Positions 11,239 through 23,435 of a stretch of DNA of 64,000 nucleotides are shown here, in pieces; position 1 is the stretch's first letter, and each line of letters opens with the position of its first letter. A program made the position numbers and the translations under genes. Origin of the DNA: Ligustrum vulgare (taxonomy: Eukaryota; Streptophyta; Magnoliopsida; Lamiales; Oleaceae). The notes beneath the pieces were generated by a model that worked only from the letters and a program-made list of their open reading frames with translations, made no database searches and had not been told where the DNA came from. The DNA is taken from positions 19,908,139 through 19,972,138 of the forward strand of contig OY743168.1 in the NCBI GenBank assembly GCA_963555705.1, given 5' to 3'.

Positions 11239-12056
11239 TACCTTGACAAAACTCAGTGGTTATTGAATGATTATAATATCCCCACAAAGTTTAATGATAA
11301 TTTGCGGTTAGTTATGCTGCGGAAAATTTCCGTCAAAAACATGGTTAAGGTCGAGTATGATGAAACACGGTTCAATGGTAAAATCTCGTAAATTTTAGTA
11401 TGATTATTCTGAGTTTATACCTGTCGATATGCAAGAAGTATTGACCCATTACATCAAATGCTCTTAGTTGAACATGACAGTTATTAAAAAATGCTAAATT
11501 ATTTTAGGCCATGTGAAAGTATAAGTTTACCTACGATAAACAAGCAACAGTAAAATGATAACAATATAATGCTTGAACTTCATAAATAAGGGACCCTTAT
11601 AAGCCTGCCCTGCGCCCACTGCGTCTTAGATAAAGGTGATAAACCATCCGCAGCAGCTCGCTCAACTAATAATCGTAAGAAGACGAAATCGCAAGTACTA
11701 AAAGGTATAACACGAATATGATCAAGTGTTTATCAAGTCAGACCTAGCCAATAAACATGAATGTCTTAAGCTGCTTAGGTCTAAGGGACTATCAAGTATA
11801 CAAAGCATTTAGAAGCATTTAGAGAGTTCACATTTTTTCGGACGATGTATTCACATTTTTGCAAACTTACAGAAGATGTCATACAAATCCAAAAACTTTT
11901 GTCATATAAATGTGGAACTTCACAAAATGATCAAAATATCGAACTAACGGAATAGTTACATTGTTTCAATATCAGTTGTCACATTTCGATTACACTTCAA
12001 AATTTGAGAAATATGTCTAATAAAAAATAATAAAATAAAATAAATATAGTAAAGGA
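11239..12056. other. Tat element spacer between integrase and antisense gene
   Basis: About 820 bp of A+T-rich DNA lie between the converging integrase and antisense coding regions. I see no ORF or clear repeat. It probably holds the 3' ends of both transcripts. Confidence 0.6.
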
Positions 12057-14657
12057 TCACTGAGGAGGGGCATCTTCTGCAGAGTTTCCACAAGGCACGT
12101 CCTGACAAGGGTCAGCAGGATCGTCAAAGGAATCACCTTTATCCGTATCATGTGGCTCGGGGTACAGGACCTCGATTTGGGAAAAGTCCAAGGTAGGAAA
12201 AGCTTCCTTCACGTCTCCCAAAGCCATCCTGGGCCCTATATTTCTGAAGACCCTCTGCATAGCCTCATATTCAGGCGTCTCGTCAAAAGTATCTTTGAAA
12301 TTCTGGATCGCCTCTGACACCTTGGCACCCAAGGCTTCTTCCACCCGTGCCGCAATAGTTCGCTCCAAAGCCTTCGTGATCCTGGACTTGATGTGCCACT
12401 CCAGAGAGGTATAATCCTCCTCTGTCTTTCGCCGGGCCTCCACCTCCCTCTCCAGTTTCTCAGTGACTAGCGTCACCTTGGCCTCCAGCTTAACTTTGGC
12501 CGCATTGGTTGTTGACAGAGCCTCGGCAGTTATGGATTGTGCTCGGTTGGAGTCACCAAGATTTTTGCATAGGGCTGCCACATCCGCTTTGGAATCATGA
12601 AGATCATGCTTGAGCTTCTCATTGTCCTCTTGGAGGCGCTTGGCCAAAAGCCTGTCGTCCGAAAAGGCCTTGCGGGCAATGGACAGATGCTCCTTAAGGT
12701 CATTGATTTCTTTTAGCATGTTATCCGCGTGGCGAAGGGCTGTTTCGGCCTCTTTCTTGTCTCCCTGCACTTCCACCACAGATGATTTTACCTCATCTAT
12801 GAGGGCCAACGCTCTGGCATTCATGGCCTTGGCAGTAAGTAATTTCCGGGATGGGGTGGTGCTGGAAGAAAAGGCGGACCAACCCTCAGTCCAAAACTGC
12901 TCCATGACCAAGGAGACCCTGGCTAGTGGGGAGTTGGGGGAGTCGAACAGGGTGGGATCATAAGTAACATCCCTGGGAAGGACACTAGCTTTAATCTACT
13001 TGAGCTCTTCAGCCGTCGCAGGAGTCACTTCGTAATCCAGCCCTGGAATTGACACGAAAGTCTCATCCTACGAGCCTTGAGTCTCCGATGGAGGAGGTGC
13101 GGGGTTGGTATCCTTGCCCCTCCTAAGCTTCTTCAAAGGGGCAGGCTCGTCCTCGGATTTGGGCTCAGAAATATCCTCGGATAGGGAAGATGGTACCAAG
13201 ACCTTTTTAGAGTCTTTATCCCTCTTAGAGCCACCACGATCCGACCTCTTCCCCTTCCCTGTTACGGTGGCCCTTTTAGGCTCGACCTCCTTTCCCAAGT
13301 TTAGCTGTTGGGGGCCCACGGGTAGTAAAATGAGGGGTGGCAGTAACACAAGTAGAGGGCTTTCAAGTTGGGCGGTGGACGCTTCGGATACCTCTTTTGC
13401 GACCCCCACTTGCAGGTTAGCAAGTACTGTTTTCTGTTTCCTCTCCACTTCGCTGCCGTGGCGAAGGGCAGGAGGGATCTTCTTGGACATAAGGCCTTTT
13501 AGAGAGATTTTTGTGAAGTCCTTGGAGCCTAAAAAAAAAAAAAAAATTGAGACTATGAATGCCGAAGTAGAAGTTACAAAGACAATAAGAAAATTCTACT
13601 TACTCATGGCTCTCATAAGGCCGTGCTTGACAAAAAGTTTGTTTTGTTGAATGACCTTCTGAAAAGTGCCTCGGAAGGCAAATAAACGCCTCACCACTGA
13701 TAATCTGAGTCGGAGAGGAGACAGATGAAAGTGGACCCTGTCATAAGCCAACAAAGTAAGAAAATAAATTTGATGAGCAAAAATGGGAAGTAAATAGCTC
13801 ACAACACTTGAAGACGCGAAGAAAAAACAAAACGCACGCGGGGAGGAATGAGTTCGGGGAATGGTGATTTCTGGAGTGGGGTCCACAGGTGAGCTTTGCC
13901 ACTCTCCCGCAACCCAGAACCACTGATTTCTCTAATTCTTTATAGAAGTAGGATGCCCAATGATAATAGGGGGGGGGTAAGAGCTTTGGGGAGACAAGTA
14001 GGACCAATCCTTAACGTTTGACCTCACATCCTTATCCCTTCTTACAGATTTCTTCACGGTGTATAAAGTATCGATGATATGCAACGAGATGGGGTAATCA
14101 GGATTGACCTCTTACCACACCAACCAAGTGTCAATGGCCTGAGTCCAGAAGTTCGGAGCTAACTGGTAAGGACACATGTTGTAACTCCTAAGCAATGCCC
14201 TAAAAAAAGGGTGTATGGGCAGCCTCATCCCATAGGATAATGCATTATAGCAGACCGCCACCTGGCCTTGGGGAGGGCTGCAGGGTCTGCATGAAGGTGT
14301 GGGGTCCACCAATTGGAACCCTTCTGGTATCCTGAACTTCGCCGAATCACTTACCATATCAACGCCTTGGATTTCTGAAGCAATTTCACTACTTTCCCAA
14401 AACTCCGAGTTCGGATCAGGATCCACATGCTACCCTGATACTTTGTTCACAAGGTCCACCCAACCCTCGACCTGGGTCATTTCCTCCTCAGAAAATCCTA
14501 ATTCTTCCCTATGCGGCCTAAATGGAGCCCTAAAACTCAAACCAAGGTCTTGATGGCCAGAAGAAGAGCCCACTGCCTCTTCTCTTCTAAAATCTCTATC
14601 TCGCTTGCTTCGGAGTTCCCGCAAAGAGGCCTCCTTGTCAGATGATAGATGAGCCAT
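12057..14657 (-). pseudogene. Antisense gene of the Tat element (Transposase_28-like plus coiled coil)
   Basis: Reading leftward from ATG 14657, the first segments (14657-14430 and 14426-14112, same frame split by a stop) contain GMRLPIHPFFRALLRSYN and YQLAPNFW, the signature of the plant family called Putative gypsy type transposon (PF04195). A weaker continuation includes QWFWVAGEW near 13910. A Lys/Ser/Pro-rich segment lies at 13490-13068 and a Glu/Lys/Ala-rich coiled coil of 284 codons at 12911-12057, which is fully open. Tat elements of several plants carry such antisense ORFs; their role is unknown. Introns probably separate some segments. Stops at 14430-14432 and 14112-14114 disable this copy. 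Confidence 0.75.
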
Positions 14658-15720
14658 GTAGGTCTGGTTCTTTTCTTCTTCACTGTCGAATCATCCAAAT
14701 TAATTATACTGCCATATTTTCTATTCTTCCTCTTAATCTGTTCCCTAAAGAAGCGAGAACTAAAAATTGATAAAGACAATGGGCAGAAACCTCTGACAGG
14801 AATCGCCATTGCCAACAGTTCCTGTGAACCCGTTCCCCCAACTCTTTCCATTTTTTCTTTTCTTAAAAATAGTCCAAACTTACCAAAAGGAAGACAAAAA
14901 TACAAAACGAAGTTTTCAAGCCAGCATTCGAAGATTAGAAATAAAAGAGTTTCGTACATGCAGAGGAAAAGAAAAATTACCTGCAGAAAATGAGAGTTCG
15001 AAGTTGTGTATATGAAAGGAAAACGCGCCAATGGAAGGTGTTGGACAGTTGGGACAATTCGCTGGGTTAAAAATCCTTGAGAAGTGTTGAAAGACTTGCA
15101 AGAAAAGGGAGAATGATACGATTCTTCACAGAGGAGTTTTTATGAAAATTTTAAGAAAATGGTAAAGGAGAAAGGCTGGGATGAATGAGTCTTTATAAGG
15201 AACCCAATAGTCTCAAACCCTTGGTCTTTTAGCCACATGATTGATTTAAATAATCCACATATCTTGGGGGAAGGGACAGTGAAAGCGCCAACTGTAGAGA
15301 AAAGGGGAGAAACCATTCGACTACCAAGGTGTACTCCACGCGCAGTAAGGCGCCCCCTCTCCTTCATATTTCTTGGAAACAGATGCCAGCAATCTCCTTT
15401 CCATAAATGCGCCGCCTAAAGAGTATGTTGACGTATCCCAACATTCGTCTAGAAGGGAAAATAAGAATAGTAGGTCGGCGTTACCTTGATCCGCGTCTCG
15501 CTAAGAATTGCATCCCACCCCATAAGCTCGTAGCGCTATGTAATGATCCCCAACCAAATGGTTGGGGGTTAATTATAAAATAATGGAAATAACAAAATTA
15601 GGACATACTACGATCTTGTAGTTGTTCACTTACGGAAAGTTCCCTGAACAAAACCATGGCCTCAGACCTATGGCAAATTCGATCCTCCCATAAAAGACCA
15701 CATTGGATTTGAGGGACTAG
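14658..15720. other. Tat 3' non-coding region and polypurine tract
   Basis: This stretch lies upstream of the antisense gene and before the 3' LTR. TTGAGGGACTA at 15709-15719 is the likely polypurine tract for plus-strand priming. A 9-bp inverted repeat with a 2-base centre (CCCCAACCA AA TGGTTGGGG) is at 15548-15567. Short ORFs on both strands here show no family features. Confidence 0.6.
15192..15198 (-). promoter_or_regulatory. Possible TATA box for the antisense gene
   Basis: On the - strand the sequence reads CCTTATAAAG, about 535 bp upstream of the antisense ATG at 14657. It is the best A/T box in the right orientation, but position alone supports it. Confidence 0.3.
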
Positions 15721-16403
15721 TGTTGAGACCGTGTCCAAAATGAGCCCAATGAATCACCAATAAAGGCCCAATGGGCCTTAGCCTACGACCAGACCTTAGG
15801 GTTTTACTTTGGTTCGACTGCCGAGGTGGAACATCACATGAACCCTCTCTATCCGAACTGGTTTACAGCAAGCCAAGGTGTCCTGTGGTAACACCTCGAA
15901 TATGTGATGGGACAACGGATAGTGTAAGAGGTATGTAACTTTTCCCAGTTGACTGTGGCTTGACTAGACGTTGCCTTTATGAAAGAAATGACAGACGCCC
16001 ATTCCCTACCGAAAGTAGCAATGATTACTTCCAAGAAATTAGTTTACCTCTCCAACGGCTAGGGTGAAGATGCGTATAAAGCCCACCGTGTGTCACTACC
16101 TAAAATGATAACTTCTCTTATAAATAGAGCACACTTGCCTCCAAAAAAAGGTTGGTAATCCAATACTCTAACGCAATATTTTATTCTCACTCCCTTTTCT
16201 CTCTTTTACACACTTATATCTCCCGCACCCAATTTATATTTGTTTGAAATGAGCACTGACTTAGGCATCGGAGTGCAAACGGGAGCCACCTCGGCCCCCT
16301 TTGCAAGCTGATTGTTTGTCCTAGTGCGCAGGAGGTCTACGTGTTCAAGAGGAAGGAGCTGAGACGTGTTGGCCCAAGGTCCTACCAGATTTTGTGGTCA
16401 ACA
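15721..16403 (+). repeat. 3' LTR of the Tat element (683 bp)
   Basis: It matches 103-786 from TGTTGAGACC to GTGGTCAACA with numerous substitutions, including GCC/ACC and ACG/ATG changes in the first 60 bp. ATAAT follows at 16404-16408, completing the target duplication. Confidence 0.95.
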
Positions 16404-16408
16404 ATAAT

Positions 16409-17039
16409 AAAAATAAGGAAATATATAAAAGAGCCGACTAGAAAAAATATTTTTAAACCATAATACCCTTGATAATAATTTTAAAAAAAATTCTTTGTTC
16501 TTCGATTAATTTTATTTTAATTGAACTGAATCATGCTTTACTTTTGAAAAATTTGGTCCATATGATCATGAGCTAAATCCTAATGGGTAAATTTAACACA
16601 TTCAATGTGAGACTCAAATAATGACTAAAGTTAACATGTAGATGTGACACTTAACATCTACTAAATTGTCTATATAACAGTATTTAACTAATAAAAGTTA
16701 ACACATTCATTGTGGATGCTCTTAATGGCTATCCCAATAACACAAAACCATCAACTAAATTACATGTGCTCAATTCAGTTTCATCGCATTACGTACTTAG
16801 TAGGAAAAAGAAAGCAAAGTATTTACGTCACCGCGTCTTGCTCTCTTACTGATAAGAGCATATGGCATTTTATTAGCTCAATGGATAAAATCAGACAATA
16901 TTGGCAGCTTCTTGTGTTCAGTTTCCCCATTCCCCTTGCCCCCTCGTGTGAATCCCATGCCCCTATTGCCCATTCTTGTTGAAATCATGTTTAAAGAAGT
17001 ATTGAATAATTGAATGAATAAATTGATGAAGAGAAATGA
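16409..17039. other. A+T-rich flank without a recognisable gene
   Basis: The first 80 bp resemble the left flank of the Tat element (about 45-97). A short MITE-like piece lies near 16600-16730, with AACACATTC twice and TGTGGATGCTC at its end. A 90-codon ORF at 16710-16982 has no family features. Confidence 0.5.
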
Positions 17040-17230
17040 AAAATCAAGAAGCTTATACCATGTGATCGCAAGGGCTTAATAGCCTGCAATCGCAACTGGA
17101 GTAAAACCAGAAGCAAATTCAAAAGTCATAAAGCCTTGCGATCACAAGGTGCAAATTTGGCTTATTCTTCTGTGCTATGCGATCGCAACCATCTATAACC
17201 TTGCGATGACAAGGGTATCTACTTCTTATC
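17040..17230. repeat. Old LTR-like remnant with CCTTGCGATCGCAAGG-type palindromes
   Basis: Five imperfect copies of a CCTTGCGATCGCAAGG-like palindrome occur near 17058, 17080, 17132, 17175 and 17201. The arrangement matches the palindrome clusters of the LTRs at 4259, 55.5 kb and 56607, so this is probably part of a decayed LTR. I could not find its ends. Confidence 0.5.
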
Positions 17231-18402
17231 GTTGGGAAGTTGAAAATTAGATTTTTCATAAACCTTTTAGTGAAAAATATAGCTTTTCGTGGTAAAGCTT
17301 CCAACACTTCGTAAAATTGTTTGAAAATTTAAAAATTGGAGATAAATTTCAATACAAACACATTCAATTCATCAATATCAATCAAAGATCAAAGTTTTGT
17401 CAAAATTATACCATAAAAAATAAACCTTTTTTTTGTTTTCATTCATCCGGTGTTCTTAGAGGAAAGCTTAAGTGCTTTAAGTTTTCTTCTACTTTTTGGC
17501 TTGATTCAATCCCACAAATTATTTGTTGTGAAGTCTTTAAGCATGATAAAATTATCGAGGGGAGGCATGAGGACAACAATTAAGTAGTTAAGCCTTTGAT
17601 CATTTTGGATCAACTTGTAATATTTCTGTTTAATAATTTTTTATCTCCATCATTTTCATATATTTTATAAACACTAGTAGGAAGCACGTACTTTGCACAT
17701 TTTATGTATATGATGAATGTTAAAGTAACGTTTTTTAAGTACTAATATTTTTTTTTAAAAATTAGTTAACATAATTGATATTGTTAGAGGAAAATTATAA
17801 ATGATAAATTGGCTTCAATTCTTAGTATATTAATATTTTATTGAAAATTTTCGTCCAATTCTACTAAATATATACTAGACAATTATTAAAATATCAGTTT
17901 AATAAATAAATTGTGTGTGATATATTAAGAATTAATATGATATCATACAATATTAGACACATCAGTAATTGCTTTATAAAATATTTATGATAAGTCGCGA
18001 AAAAAAAAGTGAAAAATAGTGCATAGATAAATTAAATTAATTTGTGAGCATATTTTATTAATGGAAGAAAGTTTAATATTATGCTCCTATTTGAGAGAAA
18101 TTAAAATAAGATTTTAATTTAAATCAAAGTTAACAATTAATTTTATAGTATATTTGGTACTTAAAAAACTTGCAAAAAGTGGAAATTTTTACACAATCGT
18201 GCAACCCAAGACATTAAAGAGCAATAAAAAAATCCAAAAGGGTGTCCACTTCATAGTAGCTGTCAGAAGGTACAAGACTTTCATTCCCCATGAACAATTA
18301 TATCCTTATTTCACTTTTGGCACATGTTGTAGCATAGCTGTGTAATATTTTCAAAAAGTAAAGGATATATGTGAAACTTCAGGGGAGGTAACATGTATAA
18401 CT
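17231..18402. other. A+T-rich DNA, no gene seen
   Basis: Small ORFs at 17317-17583 and 18154-18345 lack start context and family features. The first 350 bp may continue the LTR-like remnant. The rest is low-complexity A/T sequence. Confidence 0.5.
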
Positions 18403-18411
18403 TTAGGTTAA

Positions 18412-19145
18412 GGGTAATAAGCATAAATAGTCCCCCACCTTTAGGTTTCTTGCAAAAATGGTCTCCAACGTTTAGATTTTTGCATTTATACCCTCAGAAT
18501 CACCAAACGTTGCGAAAATGGTCCCTTCCGTTAGATTCCGTTAGTTTTTTCCGTTAAAAACGTGAAAATAGCACAAATGGTCCCTAACCTTTGAGTTTTT
18601 TACGATAATAGTCCCTAACATATTAAGATCACGTTTGACATTTTTATTTTGTAACCTCCAAACGTTTGGCGTATTTAGTCCCTAACATATTAAGCCCCTA
18701 TGCGTTTGGCATATTTAGTCCCTAACATATTAAGCTTCTATTTGAAATCAATTATTTCAAATAATATGTTTTATAATTGTAATTTTTTGAAGAATTTGTT
18801 GTTAAAAAAATTAAATTTATTTGTAAATTATTTTATTGATAGAATGTGTGGTTAAAAACGAGTTTTAAAAAATAAAATTTATTCTAAATTTCTAAAATGC
18901 ACAATAAAATATTTAACAAAAATTCACCGCTTCAACCATTGGAAAAAAAATAATGAATCCATGGAATATAAACAAACAAATACATTGGACATTATTTTAA
19001 AAATTGAATAAAAAATATGTTTGTATCAATTCTATTTTCGATTTTGAGAAATGATCAATATCGATTTTCGAAATTTCATTTTTTTAAAAACTCATTTTCT
19101 TCCACACGTTCTATTAATATATTTTTTTTAATTTATGCATAAATT
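18412..19145 (+). repeat. Left inverted arm of the Mutator-like element
   Basis: It pairs with 19550-20284. It ends at the palindrome AATTTATGCATAAATT (19130-19145), which occurs again at 19550-19565 at the start of the right arm. Confidence 0.85.
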
Positions 19146-19549
19146 AAAAAAAAAATTACGTTTTAAATAATGTGGTTTGTAATTGTAATTTTTTAAAGAA
19201 TTTGTGGTTAAAAAGTAAAAGAAAAAAATTGAATTTATTTGTAAATTATTTTATTGATAGAATGTGTGTTGAAAACGAATTTTAAAAATAAAGTTTATTC
19301 TAGATTTTTAAAGTGTACAGTAAAATATTTAACTAAAATTCACCGCATTAACATTTCAACTTATTGATAAAAAAAAAATAAAAAATTATGGAATATTATA
19401 AACAAACAAATACATTGGACATTATTTTAGGAATTGAATAACAAATATGTGTTTATCAATTCTACTTTCCATTTCGATTTTCGATTTTGAGAATTGATCG
19501 ATTTGAAAAGTAAGTTTGGAGAATTTTGGTTAAACGTAATTTTTTTTTT

Positions 19550-20284
19550 AATTTATGCATAAATTAAAAAAATATATTAATAGAACGTGTGGAAGAAAAT
19601 GAGTTTTGAAAAAAAATGAAATTTCGAAAATCGATATTGATCAGTTCTCAAAATCGAAAATAAAATTGATAAAAACATATTTTTTATTCAATTTCTAAAA
19701 TAATGTCAAATGTATTTTTTTGTTTATGTTCCATGGGTTCATTATTTTTTTTCCAATATGTTGAAGCGGTGAATTTTTGTTAAATATTTTATTGTGCATT
19801 TTAGAAATTTAGAATAAATTTTATTTTTTAAAACTCGTTTTTAACCACACATTCTATCAATAAAATAATTTATAAATAAATTTAATTTTTTTAACAATAA
19901 ATTCTTCAAAAAATTACAATTATAAAACATATTATTTGAAATAATTGATTTCAAATAGAGGCTTAATATGTTAGGGACTAAATATGCCAAACGCATAGGG
20001 GCTTAATATGTTAGGGACTAAATACGCCAAACGTTTGGAGGTTACAAAATAAAAATGTCAAACGTGACCTTAATATGTTAGGGACTATTATCGTAAAAAA
20101 CTCAAAGGTTAGGGACCATTTGTGCTATTTTCACGTTTTTAACGGAAAAAACTAATGGAATCTAACGACAAGGACCATTTTCGCAACGTTTGGTGATTCT
20201 GAGGGTATAAATGCAAAAATCTAAACGTTGGGGACCATTTTCGCAAGAAACCTAAAGATTGGGGACTATTTGTGCTTATTACCC
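19550..20284 (-). repeat. Right inverted arm of the Mutator-like element
   Basis: It is the reverse complement of 18412-19145 with scattered mismatches. The TTAGGGACT motif is on the + strand here and on the - strand in the left arm. Confidence 0.85.
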
Positions 20285-20561
20285 TTAGGTTAAATATATT
20301 TACACCACATTTTAATTGCATGAAATGTTCACAACTTTTAATCAATGTCACAATCATATCCCCCACTTTTTTTTTATTTTTTTATTGTATTCTTATTTTG
20401 TGTCTTTCATTAATTAATACATCTTGTCTCTTCTATCGAGTTCTATAAAAAAAAAATCATTAAAAGAAAATCAAAAGATTTATTTATCTCTCGTAAATTT
20501 GATAAGTAAAGAAATCAAAATTATAATTAAATACTTTTTTGTCGTTTTAAGGAACGATAAC

Positions 20562-21304
20562 TGTTGTTTATTGTGCTGACGTGGATTAAATATGTCGACC
20601 TCAACTTAAAATGGCAGCTGGTTTATTAAGATCGAGGTGATTTTATGACGAGGTGATTTGATGCCGAGGCGAGTTTGTGACCGAGGTGACAAGTTGCCGA
20701 GGTGATTTTCACCCGACCTCCACTTAAAGAGAGAGGTGATTTGCCATGAACGAGGTGACTTGATGCTGAGGTGATGTTGACCGAGGTGAATTCCGAGCGT
20801 GGTGAGACTGGCGGCGCTGCTGAAACATCAAATCAGCTGTATTTATGTGTCAGTAATTATGATTGTTTGTGAAATGTTAGTATAATCATCTGTGACATGT
20901 TGTCAGCAATTTCAGTAGTCATTGTCAGTCACATGCTGCAGACGTGATATGTTGTAATGGTTATGTTTAACTTCCCCAACTATTATAAATAGATGGGGTA
21001 AATGCTCATTAATGGGCATGTGATATAAAAAAAAACCTCTCCAAACTCTTGCTATTTGATTTCGTTGATTCGACCTGGCTATCAGATCGGTATCGAACTG
21101 GACGTGAATTTGTGTAACTTTGATCTCAGTTCGCTTTCGATCTGTTACATTTCCTATTTCTTATAATATCTCGAACTTTATTACAACGACGATCATTTAA
21201 TTAAAGAGCTGCATACTTAGACAAATTAATCAAAGACATACAATCCATCTATCAATTCAAAAGTTCATACCACTTTTATTTGTTGACAAAAAGAGACGTC
21301 AACA
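20562..21304 (+). mobile_element. Solo LTR, probably Ty3/gypsy (743 bp)
   Basis: It begins TGTTGTTTATTG and ends GACGTCAACA, with ATAAC duplicated at 20557-20561 and 21305-21309. The TGTTG...TCAACA termini resemble the Tat LTRs. A run of GAGGTGAYTT-like words (CGAGGTGATTTG, CGAGGTGACAAG and others) fills about 20630-20800, and TATAAATAG is near 20985. No internal sequence is left. Confidence 0.8.
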
Positions 21305-21309
21305 ATAAC

Positions 21310-22315
21310 AAAAAAAATTTGGATGAAAATCTTAGTTGAGTAGAAGATTTGTGAATTGTTGAAAATTTAATGATAAGAATGTGGCGAAAAAAAAATTAAG
21401 AATGTAAATATAACAATCTATAAAGATTAAGAACCAATAATACAATTAAAATGTGGTATGTTTATAAAAAATTGTGGTGCAAATATAATTACCCTTAACT
21501 TTATTTTAGCATCTAAATGTGTAATATTTTATATATACATGGGTCCACTAACGAGAAAAATAACATGAATTCAAAATTTCTTCGGTACCAAACAACCACA
21601 TAATCACACATTTCATCGGATCCACAACTTTTTAACCACGTTTTATTAATTTCTATCAAAATCTATTAAAAACCTGATTTTAATCACCACCAAACAGTTA
21701 TTATATAAATTTAAACTAAAATTTTAATCTCAATTTTTGTTCGTAAGAGTTTTGAAATTATTTATTTTATATTCTTAATTAGAAAATAATTAAAAACTAT
21801 CTTTCTTTTTATATAAGTTAATTTATGGTTTTGATAAGAATTTAAGTGCGTCTAAAAATAAAAAATTTTCACACTCACCCTACTTTGAAAAAAAAAAAAA
21901 AAACCTATTTTTATCGATAATTAAAACATAAATGTTTGAATTAAAAATATAAAAAACTCAATAAAAGCATAAACATTTTCTTTGAATTTTTCAAAGAGTG
22001 TGTTTATAAACGAAATAGTATTGTTCAACAGATGGCTAAAACATAATTGTTTGAGTTAAAAATAGAAAAAAAATCTATTAAACATATAAATGCATTATTT
22101 GAATTGTTCAATGGATTTATCACCGAAAATGAAATTTGATGGAACAATGATCTAAAAGTAAATTAAAAAGTAACTTCACTAAATTAATATTAATTGAATA
22201 ACTAATTTCGATTTAGTCAATAAAGATAAATTAATGTTTTTGAAGTAAGAATTAAATAAATGTAAAATAAGTTTGAATAAATGAATTAAGGATATTATTG
22301 AGAAAAAGATAATAA
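21310..22315. other. A+T-rich DNA with dispersed-repeat fragments
   Basis: At 21590-21715 is a copy of the MITE-like repeat that element 56607-60930 split at 56570-61010. Around 21470-21495 TTGTGGTGCAAATATAATTA then CCC is an inverted-repeat end whose partner is near 20290-20330, hinting at an older element interrupted by the solo LTR and the Mutator-like element. A similar end is at about 42540. No gene seen. Confidence 0.5.
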
Positions 22316-23380
22316 TGTGAGGATAAAATGAAAATCAAAAGGACTCATTTATAAAGTCTCAATTATAGTCAAAGTATGATAGTTGAGTTAATTGAGTATT
22401 TGGGTTCAAGAAGAATAATGAAGTGCTCAAGAAGACTTGTAATGCAATTAGAAGTTAAAGATGAATCCAATCTCGCAAGGATAATGATCTCGATTTTCAT
22501 TTGGAGGTTGAAACTCGATTTTCACATAACAAACATTCGAATTGGAAAAAGACTATTTCTATAAGAATTCTAGATGTTTGAGTTATCTTTCCAACACACA
22601 TTGAATTGAGCCCATCGGATATAGGGAAAGATATATGATGAAAATATTGAAGGTCATTGAATCTGGACAGATTGTGTTTCGTGAATTTTAAGATTCCTAC
22701 AATCCTAAACTAAAACACTTCATACTATATATACTAAGCCCTATGCACGAAAATTCAGAGGTTATTTCATTGAGCTTACATTATATTCCATATCCTATAC
22801 TTATATTTGAATATTCAAGAACACTTTCTACAGAAGATTGATTCCTTCATTTCTTGATATCTAAACAACCACATGTTAGGAAAACATCATTATTCCTAAT
22901 CTAAAACACTCATTTTCTTAACACATTAAGGAAGATTTTAGAGGTTGCTGGAGGTTAATGAAGGTTGGACTATAAGCGTAGGAATAGTAACAATAATTGG
23001 AGATTCTTGGGGCATCCATTTGGAAGGGACAACAGTACAAGATCAGGAAGCTGGAAGAGTAAATAACAGTATCTTGAGATTTGTAGGGGGAGATTGGAAG
23101 GTCTAGTGGAGTTCCCTGGACATATCTAACTGTAAACATATATTGTCTATAGTAGAGGTAATTGGCTTGGTCTCGGGATTTTTTCCACGTTGGGTTTCTC
23201 CGTCATCATATTTGGTGTTAATTATTTATTGCTTTTATATTGCAAATTGTGGTAATTCAACTTAGGATAATTGGACTTGTTTTCTTAACTATCTAGAAAA
23301 ATTAAAAAGTGACGCATTCATTTTAATTATGTTAATTCTGCAATAAAGTCGAACTATTTGGGGGTAACCCAGAAATTTCA
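22316..23380 (+). repeat. 5' LTR of the gag-only Copia-like element
   Basis: From about 22340 it matches 28905 onward (GACTCATTTATAAAGTCTC and following) with many differences, and it ends TTTCA at 23380. The left edge (TGTGAGG at 22316) is inferred by alignment to TGTTAGG of the 3' LTR. Confidence 0.75.
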
Positions 23381-23382
23381 AT

Positions 23383-23394
23383 TGGTATCAAAGC
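23383..23394 (+). other. Primer binding site (Met-tRNA type)
   Basis: TGGTATCAAAGC lies two bases after the LTR. It differs at one base from TGGTATCAGAGC, the usual initiator Met-tRNA site of plant Copia elements. Confidence 0.85.
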
Positions 23395-23435
23395 CTAAAT
23401 TCGATTCCTGACCTTACTTTTTCTAGACGAGTAGT

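Larger units (their letters stand above)
103..16403 (+). mobile_element. Nested Ty3/gypsy LTR retrotransposon, Tat lineage
   Basis: Two LTRs beginning TGTTGAGACC and ending GTGGTCAACA (103-786 and 15721-16403) bound the element, and the 5-bp duplication ATAAT lies outside both (98-102, 16404-16408). Order on the + strand is primer site, gag, protease, reverse transcriptase, RNase H, a second archaeal-type RNase H, integrase, then an antisense gene, a purine tract and the 3' LTR. The second RNase H and antisense ORF are hallmarks of the Tat clade. Removing two later solo-LTR insertions and their duplications leaves about 12.1 kb, a usual size for Tat elements. Stops and frameshifts occur in every sense domain and the LTRs differ at many positions, so it is an old, inactive copy. 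Confidence 0.95.
18412..20284. mobile_element. Fold-back Mutator-like element (1873 bp, 9-bp duplication)
   Basis: The ends are GGGTAATAAGCA and its complement, and a perfect 9-bp duplication TTAGGTTAA flanks them (18403-18411, 20285-20293), diagnostic of Mutator-like elements. The inverted arms are very long, 18412-19145 and 19550-20284, leaving a 404-bp centre that is itself a diverged direct copy of part of the left arm (about 18750-19128). Each arm holds several copies of the TTAGGGACTAAAT motif. No transposase is encoded, so it is non-autonomous. Its transcript would fold into a hairpin of roughly 730 bp. Confidence 0.9.

Noticed and set aside
13105..13650. 181-codon + strand ORF
   Set aside because: It is the shadow of the antisense gene of the Tat element, which has recognisable features on the - strand.
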